Below, one piece after another: positions 5,641 to 5,964 of a stretch of 5,964 nucleotides of DNA. The DNA is from an uncultured Erysipelotrichaceae bacterium. Lineage in GTDB: Bacteria > Bacillota_I > Bacilli_A > Erysipelotrichales > Erysipelotrichaceae. The DNA lies in assembly GCA_937893225.1 (NCBI GenBank), contig CALBJM010000140.1, positions 1 to 5,964 on the forward strand. The letters are read 5' to 3'. Each line of letters begins with the position of its first letter. Position 1 is the stretch's first letter. A program made the translations under genes and the position numbers. Below the pieces are notes generated by a model. That model had not been told where the DNA came from. It saw only the letters and a program-made list of their open reading frames with translations, and searched no databases.

Positions 5641-5964
5641 ATGGTATTAGCATTAGTAATCTTTGCACTGATGTATGTATTTTTGCTTGCTTTACCAAAT
5701 CATCGGTATATTACGGCGTTGTTTGCAGCATGCGTGTTTGTTGTAACAGGAATATTACCTATTGGTAATGTGTTTGGTGCTGTAGATTGGAATATTATTA
5801 TGATGTTAACGGGAACAATGATTGTTGTGCAATTGTTTGTAGAAAGTAATATGCCATTACGTATGGCTGAAGCACTTTTGAAAATTGTTCCGAATATTAA
5901 ATGGGCAGTTGTTGCTTTATCATTATTTTCTGGTGTGGTTAGTGCATTTGTAGATAATGTTGCG
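5641..5964 (+). CDS. ArsB/NhaD-type (SLC13-like) ion transporter, N-terminal 108 residues
   Basis: This reading frame starts at ATG 5641, directly after an AGGAGG site, and runs off the right edge. The visible 108 residues are strongly hydrophobic: a first helix at about 2-18, a second at about 22-42, a segment DWNIIMMLTGTMIVVQLFVE (49-68) and another at about 86-105. The pattern W-N-x-I-x-M-L-x-G-T-M, then MAEALL, then LSLFSGVVSAFVDNVA is characteristic of the ion-transporter superfamily that includes ArsB arsenite pumps, NhaD-type Na+/H+ antiporters and P-protein-like permeases. The F-x-D-N-V motif at 102-106 is part of the conserved core of the first repeat. Family members usually have about 400-450 residues, so roughly a quarter is visible. 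Which ion it moves cannot be decided from this part; no ars-type neighbours are in view. It is divergent from the exporter operon and shares only the intergenic region with it. Confidence 0.85.
   Translation, partial: MVLALVIFALMYVFLLALPNHRYITALFAACVFVVTGILPIGNVFGAVDWNIIMMLTGTMIVVQLFVESNMPLRMAEALLKIVPNIKWAVVALSLFSGVVSAFVDNVA

Overview
The window looks like chromosomal DNA from a low-GC Gram-positive bacterium. It is AT-rich, has strong AGGAGG-type ribosome binding sites, and uses TGA as a stop with TGG for Trp. The protein style is reminiscent of gut Firmicutes such as Erysipelotrichia or Clostridia, but that placement is an impression and rests on no marker gene.

Layout: (1) 1-480, minus strand: the first 160 codons of an unrecognised gene that runs off the left edge. 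(2) 513-534: a rho-independent terminator that closes the operon to its right and is packed against a likely promoter for gene 1. (3) 533-5402, minus strand: a tight four-gene operon, transcribed right to left: membrane-fusion adaptor A (379 aa), MacB/LolD-type ATPase (229 aa), membrane-fusion adaptor B (602 aa) and MacB/FtsX-type permease (414 aa). (4) 5403-5640: a 238-base AT-rich divergent intergenic region with a good extended -10 promoter on the plus strand, a weaker promoter candidate on the minus strand, and short symmetric and direct-repeat elements. (5) 5641-5964, plus strand: the first 108 codons of an ArsB/NhaD-type ion transporter that runs off the right edge.

The operon encodes a MacAB/YknXYZ-like machine. 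The ATPase drives a four-helix permease with a large extracellular domain. The adaptors sit on the outer face, anchored by N-terminal membrane segments. The usual Gram-positive set is one adaptor, one ATPase and one permease. Here there are two clearly related adaptors, and the second carries a roughly 190-residue extra domain, flanked by a Pro-rich and an acidic linker, at the place where the tip of its coiled-coil hairpin should be. In Gram-negative bacteria that tip meets TolC. This is the most unusual feature of the window. The substrate cannot be told from the sequence.

No RNA genes, CRISPR arrays, insertion sequences or phage genes were seen. The system belongs to a known superfamily; its novelty would lie in the adaptor pair and the inserted domain.
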